Positions 13,597-15,176 of a stretch of 15,176 nucleotides of DNA are shown piece by piece. The notes under the pieces are model-generated. The model saw nothing but the letters and a program-made list of their open reading frames with translations, was not told where the DNA came from and did not search any database. The DNA comes from Archangium sp. (GTDB lineage Bacteria; Myxococcota; Myxococcia; Myxococcales; Myxococcaceae), in contig JAEUJR010000489.1 of NCBI GenBank assembly GCA_016793585.1, forward strand, positions 1 through 15,176, in the 5' to 3' direction. Numbering within the stretch: the stretch's first letter is position 1; every line of letters starts with the position of its first letter. Position numbers and translations under genes: made by a program.

Positions 13597-14398
13597 GCAG
13601 GTTCTTCTCGAAGTCGGTCGAGATGCGCGCGCCGATGAGCTTCACGCGCACCAGCCGCCCAGCGCCCCAGTCGAGGTTGTCTTCGCCTTCTTCGCCGTTG
13701 GGCTTCATCGTCTTCTTGAACTTCGAGTCGACGTCGGGCTTGCCGAGCGTGAACACGAGCCGCGCGATGGTGCCGATGCCGGCCTTCTCGGTGAACGCCT
13801 TCGCCTCGGCCGCGCTCTCGAAGGGAATCGGGAACCGCAGGGGCTGGGCACGCCACACCGACTGCGGCGGGTTGCTGTCGTCTTCGTCGTCGTCCTTCGG
13901 GCGGAACGGCTTGGCGGGGTCGCCCCAGGCGACGCTCAGCAGGCCCGCGCCGTCGAAGCACTCGACCAGCCCCTCGACCTCGACCGTCAGCGTCTTCTTC
14001 TTGGCGTTGTACTTCTTCAGCTCGACGCCCTGATCGTGGCGGAGCTGCACGTAATACGTCTGGCCCTTCACCTTCTCGAGCAGCGCCTCACGTTTGGCTT
14101 CGTTCGCCTGTTGCTCCGCGCCTTCACCCGGCGTGACAGGAAACAGACTCCACAAGCCCTCGGGGCAGGGCTTGCCCGACGAGATCTTCACCGCGCCGGG
14201 CGGCTCCCAGAACTCGTCGAGCTTCGCCCAGTCGATCTTCGGCTCTGACGCCTTGCGCTTCGCCTCGGCGGCGTCTTCCTGGGCCTTCTTCTCGGCCTCG
14301 CGCGCCTTCTGGCGCTCCTTCATGCGGTCGCTGCCGCTCTTGCACCCGAGCAGGGTCAGCAACAGCACCGAGAGCAGAATCTTCGCTGCGCGGGTCAT
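13577..14398 (-). CDS. Lipoprotein with Lys/Glu/Ala-rich linker, unknown function
   Basis: The 273-residue product has a canonical lipoprotein signal: positive M-T-R-A-A-K, a Leu-rich core and lipobox L-L-G-C with Cys19. Residues about 25-52 are a charged Lys/Glu/Ala segment, probably a coiled coil or extended stalk. The rest (about 58-273) is a globular domain with W-E-P-P-G-A-V, an acidic stretch D-D-D-E-D-D near 177-182 and no catalytic motif that I recognise. The ATG at 14398-14396 is chosen for the strong GGGAGGGG just upstream; an ATG five codons earlier would place that site inside the gene. The lack of Asp at +2 (Lys20) is compatible with outer-membrane sorting by the enterobacterial rule, though that rule may not hold here. 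It follows the gene at 14420 by 21 bases, so the two are probably co-transcribed. Confidence 0.85.
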   Translation of the reverse strand: MTRAAKILLSVLLLTLLGCKSGSDRMKERQKAREAEKKAQEDAAEAKRKASEPKIDWAKLDEFWEPPGAVKISSGKPCPEGLWSLFPVTPGEGAEQQANEAKREALLEKVKGQTYYVQLRHDQGVELKKYNAKKKTLTVEVEGLVECFDGAGLLSVAWGDPAKPFRPKDDDEDDSNPPQSVWRAQPLRFPIPFESAAEAKAFTEKAGIGTIARLVFTLGKPDVDSKFKKTMKPNGEEGEDNLDWGAGRLVRVKLIGARISTDFEKNLLSEKRY

Positions 14399-14401
14399 GC
14401 A

Positions 14402-14409
14402 CCCCTCCC
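14402..14409 (-). promoter_or_regulatory. Ribosome binding site of the lipoprotein gene
   Basis: GGGAGGGG on the minus strand ends three bases before the ATG at 14398-14396, within the 21-base gap after the upstream gene. It decides between two nearby ATG codons. Confidence 0.7.
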
Positions 14410-14419
14410 GCACCGAAGC

Positions 14420-15176
14420 CTACTCCACCCAGAAGTAGGTGCTGGCGACGAGCGTACGGTTGGTGACGACTTTCGCCTTCTGCGCCTGCGCCGCCAGCGT
14501 GCGGTCCTTCTCGGCGTAGCGTGTGTCTTCCGCCTGGCGGAGCTGCTGCAGCTTGCGGCGGTACTCACGCTCGAGGCGTTCGGCAGTCGCGCGCGGCTTC
14601 ACGCGCTCGGCGGGATCTTCGATGGCCAGCACCGCGAGGCGAGCCTCCTCCCACTCGGCGCGCGCGCGATCGACCTGCTGGCGCGGCGAGAACAGGCTGT
14701 CTTCGGCGAAGCGATCGGCGCGATCTCGCGTGGCGTCGAACTCGAGCACGCTCTTCTTCTCGTAGATGCGGGTGATCTCGTCCTTCGCGGCCATGATCGC
14801 CTGCTCGTGCACGAGCGTCGGGCTGTTCACCGACTGCGTGCGGCCCGAGATCTCCTTCGCCTGCGCGCGGGCCATGCCCTCACCGTCGGCCCACGGCACC
14901 ACGCGGAACGACTCGCCGTGTTTGTAGAGCAGCAGGTGAACGAGCTTCTCTTCGGGTTTGAGGCCCGAGATCTCGAACCGGTAGACGTACCACCAGCCCT
15001 CTTTGCCCTGCAGGTGATCGAGCGTCGAGGGCAGTGTGCTGCCGTCGATGACGATCTGGCTGCCCGCGTCGGTGACGCGCGAGCGCACCTCTTTCGCGGC
15101 GAGCTGCAGTTGCTTGCGACCGGTGACGGCCTTGCCGAGCACCGCTCCCGTCAGCTGCTCTTCGTTGGCCTTGCGC
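14420..15176 (-). CDS. Partial protein of unknown family (5' end outside window)
   Basis: The last 251 residues are visible; the frame stays open to the right edge, so the GTG at 15142 is not necessarily the start. No family is recognised. A first region (about residues 10-95) is mixed alpha/beta with W-W-Y-V-Y-R-F-E-I-S and L-V-H-L-L-L-Y-K-H-G-E-S-F. The second region, from about 120 to 235, is highly charged and helical (for example E-R-L-E-R-E-Y-R-R-K-L-Q-Q-L) and probably forms a coiled coil. The C-terminus ends T-Y-F-W-V-E. No cysteines are seen in the visible part. Any signal peptide would be outside the window. The downstream lipoprotein gene starts 21 bases after this stop, which suggests one transcript and a related envelope role, but that is inference. 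Confidence 0.75.
   Translation of the reverse strand, partial: RKANEEQLTGAVLGKAVTGRKQLQLAAKEVRSRVTDAGSQIVIDGSTLPSTLDHLQGKEGWWYVYRFEISGLKPEEKLVHLLLYKHGESFRVVPWADGEGMARAQAKEISGRTQSVNSPTLVHEQAIMAAKDEITRIYEKKSVLEFDATRDRADRFAEDSLFSPRQQVDRARAEWEEARLAVLAIEDPAERVKPRATAERLEREYRRKLQQLRQAEDTRYAEKDRTLAAQAQKAKVVTNRTLVASTYFWVE

Overview
This window reads as ordinary chromosome from a GC-rich member of the Myxococcota (myxobacteria and relatives). The case for this is indirect. Codon third positions are strongly G/C, which creates long shadow frames on both strands. Several genes encode exported lipoproteins of no known family. One of them carries the Asp/Cys-rich element N-C-T-D-G-L-D-D-D-K-D that is common in myxobacterial surface proteins. 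An alkylglycerone-phosphate-synthase-like gene also fits a lineage known for ether lipids. No tRNA, rRNA, CRISPR array, insertion sequence or phage gene was seen. Every gap between genes is shorter than 160 bases.

Layout. (1) 1-624, plus strand: the C-terminal part of aspartyl-tRNA synthetase. (2) 738-3469, minus strand: a translationally coupled pair. The first gene is an exported protein-arginine deiminase of the animal (PAD) type. The second is an exported helical-repeat protein. (3) 3626-4975, plus: a TIGR01777-type NAD(P)-dependent epimerase-like protein with an N-terminal SRPBCC lipid-binding-type domain. (4) 4980-8077, minus: a coupled pair made of an exported NAPE-PLD-like metallo-beta-lactamase-fold hydrolase and a 672-residue Cys-rich/Gly-rich lipoprotein. 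(5) 8157-13596, plus: a tightly packed six-gene operon with four 4-base start/stop overlaps and one 2-base gap. It encodes an AGPS-like flavoprotein, a truncated GlcE-like flavoprotein, a GlcF/HdrD-like Fe-S protein, a diacylglycerol/sphingosine-kinase-family lipid kinase, a four-cysteine protein of unknown function and a hotdog acyl-CoA thioesterase. (6) 13577-15176, minus: a lipoprotein and an upstream charged protein of unknown family that runs off the right edge.

How the parts fit. The plus-strand operon looks like a lipid-metabolism unit: an ether-lipid-type synthase fold, a lipid kinase and a thioesterase. It also holds two partners, a second flavoprotein and a two-cluster Fe-S protein, that normally belong to a redox complex of the GlcDEF type. 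That mixture is the main functional puzzle here. The other notable item is the PAD. It retains the catalytic Asp/His/Asp/Cys set and the middle calcium-binding domain of vertebrate enzymes but has a bacterial export signal, so it probably citrullinates proteins outside the cytoplasm. By comparison with human PAD4 from memory, one active-site-proximal calcium site looks intact and the other looks lost.
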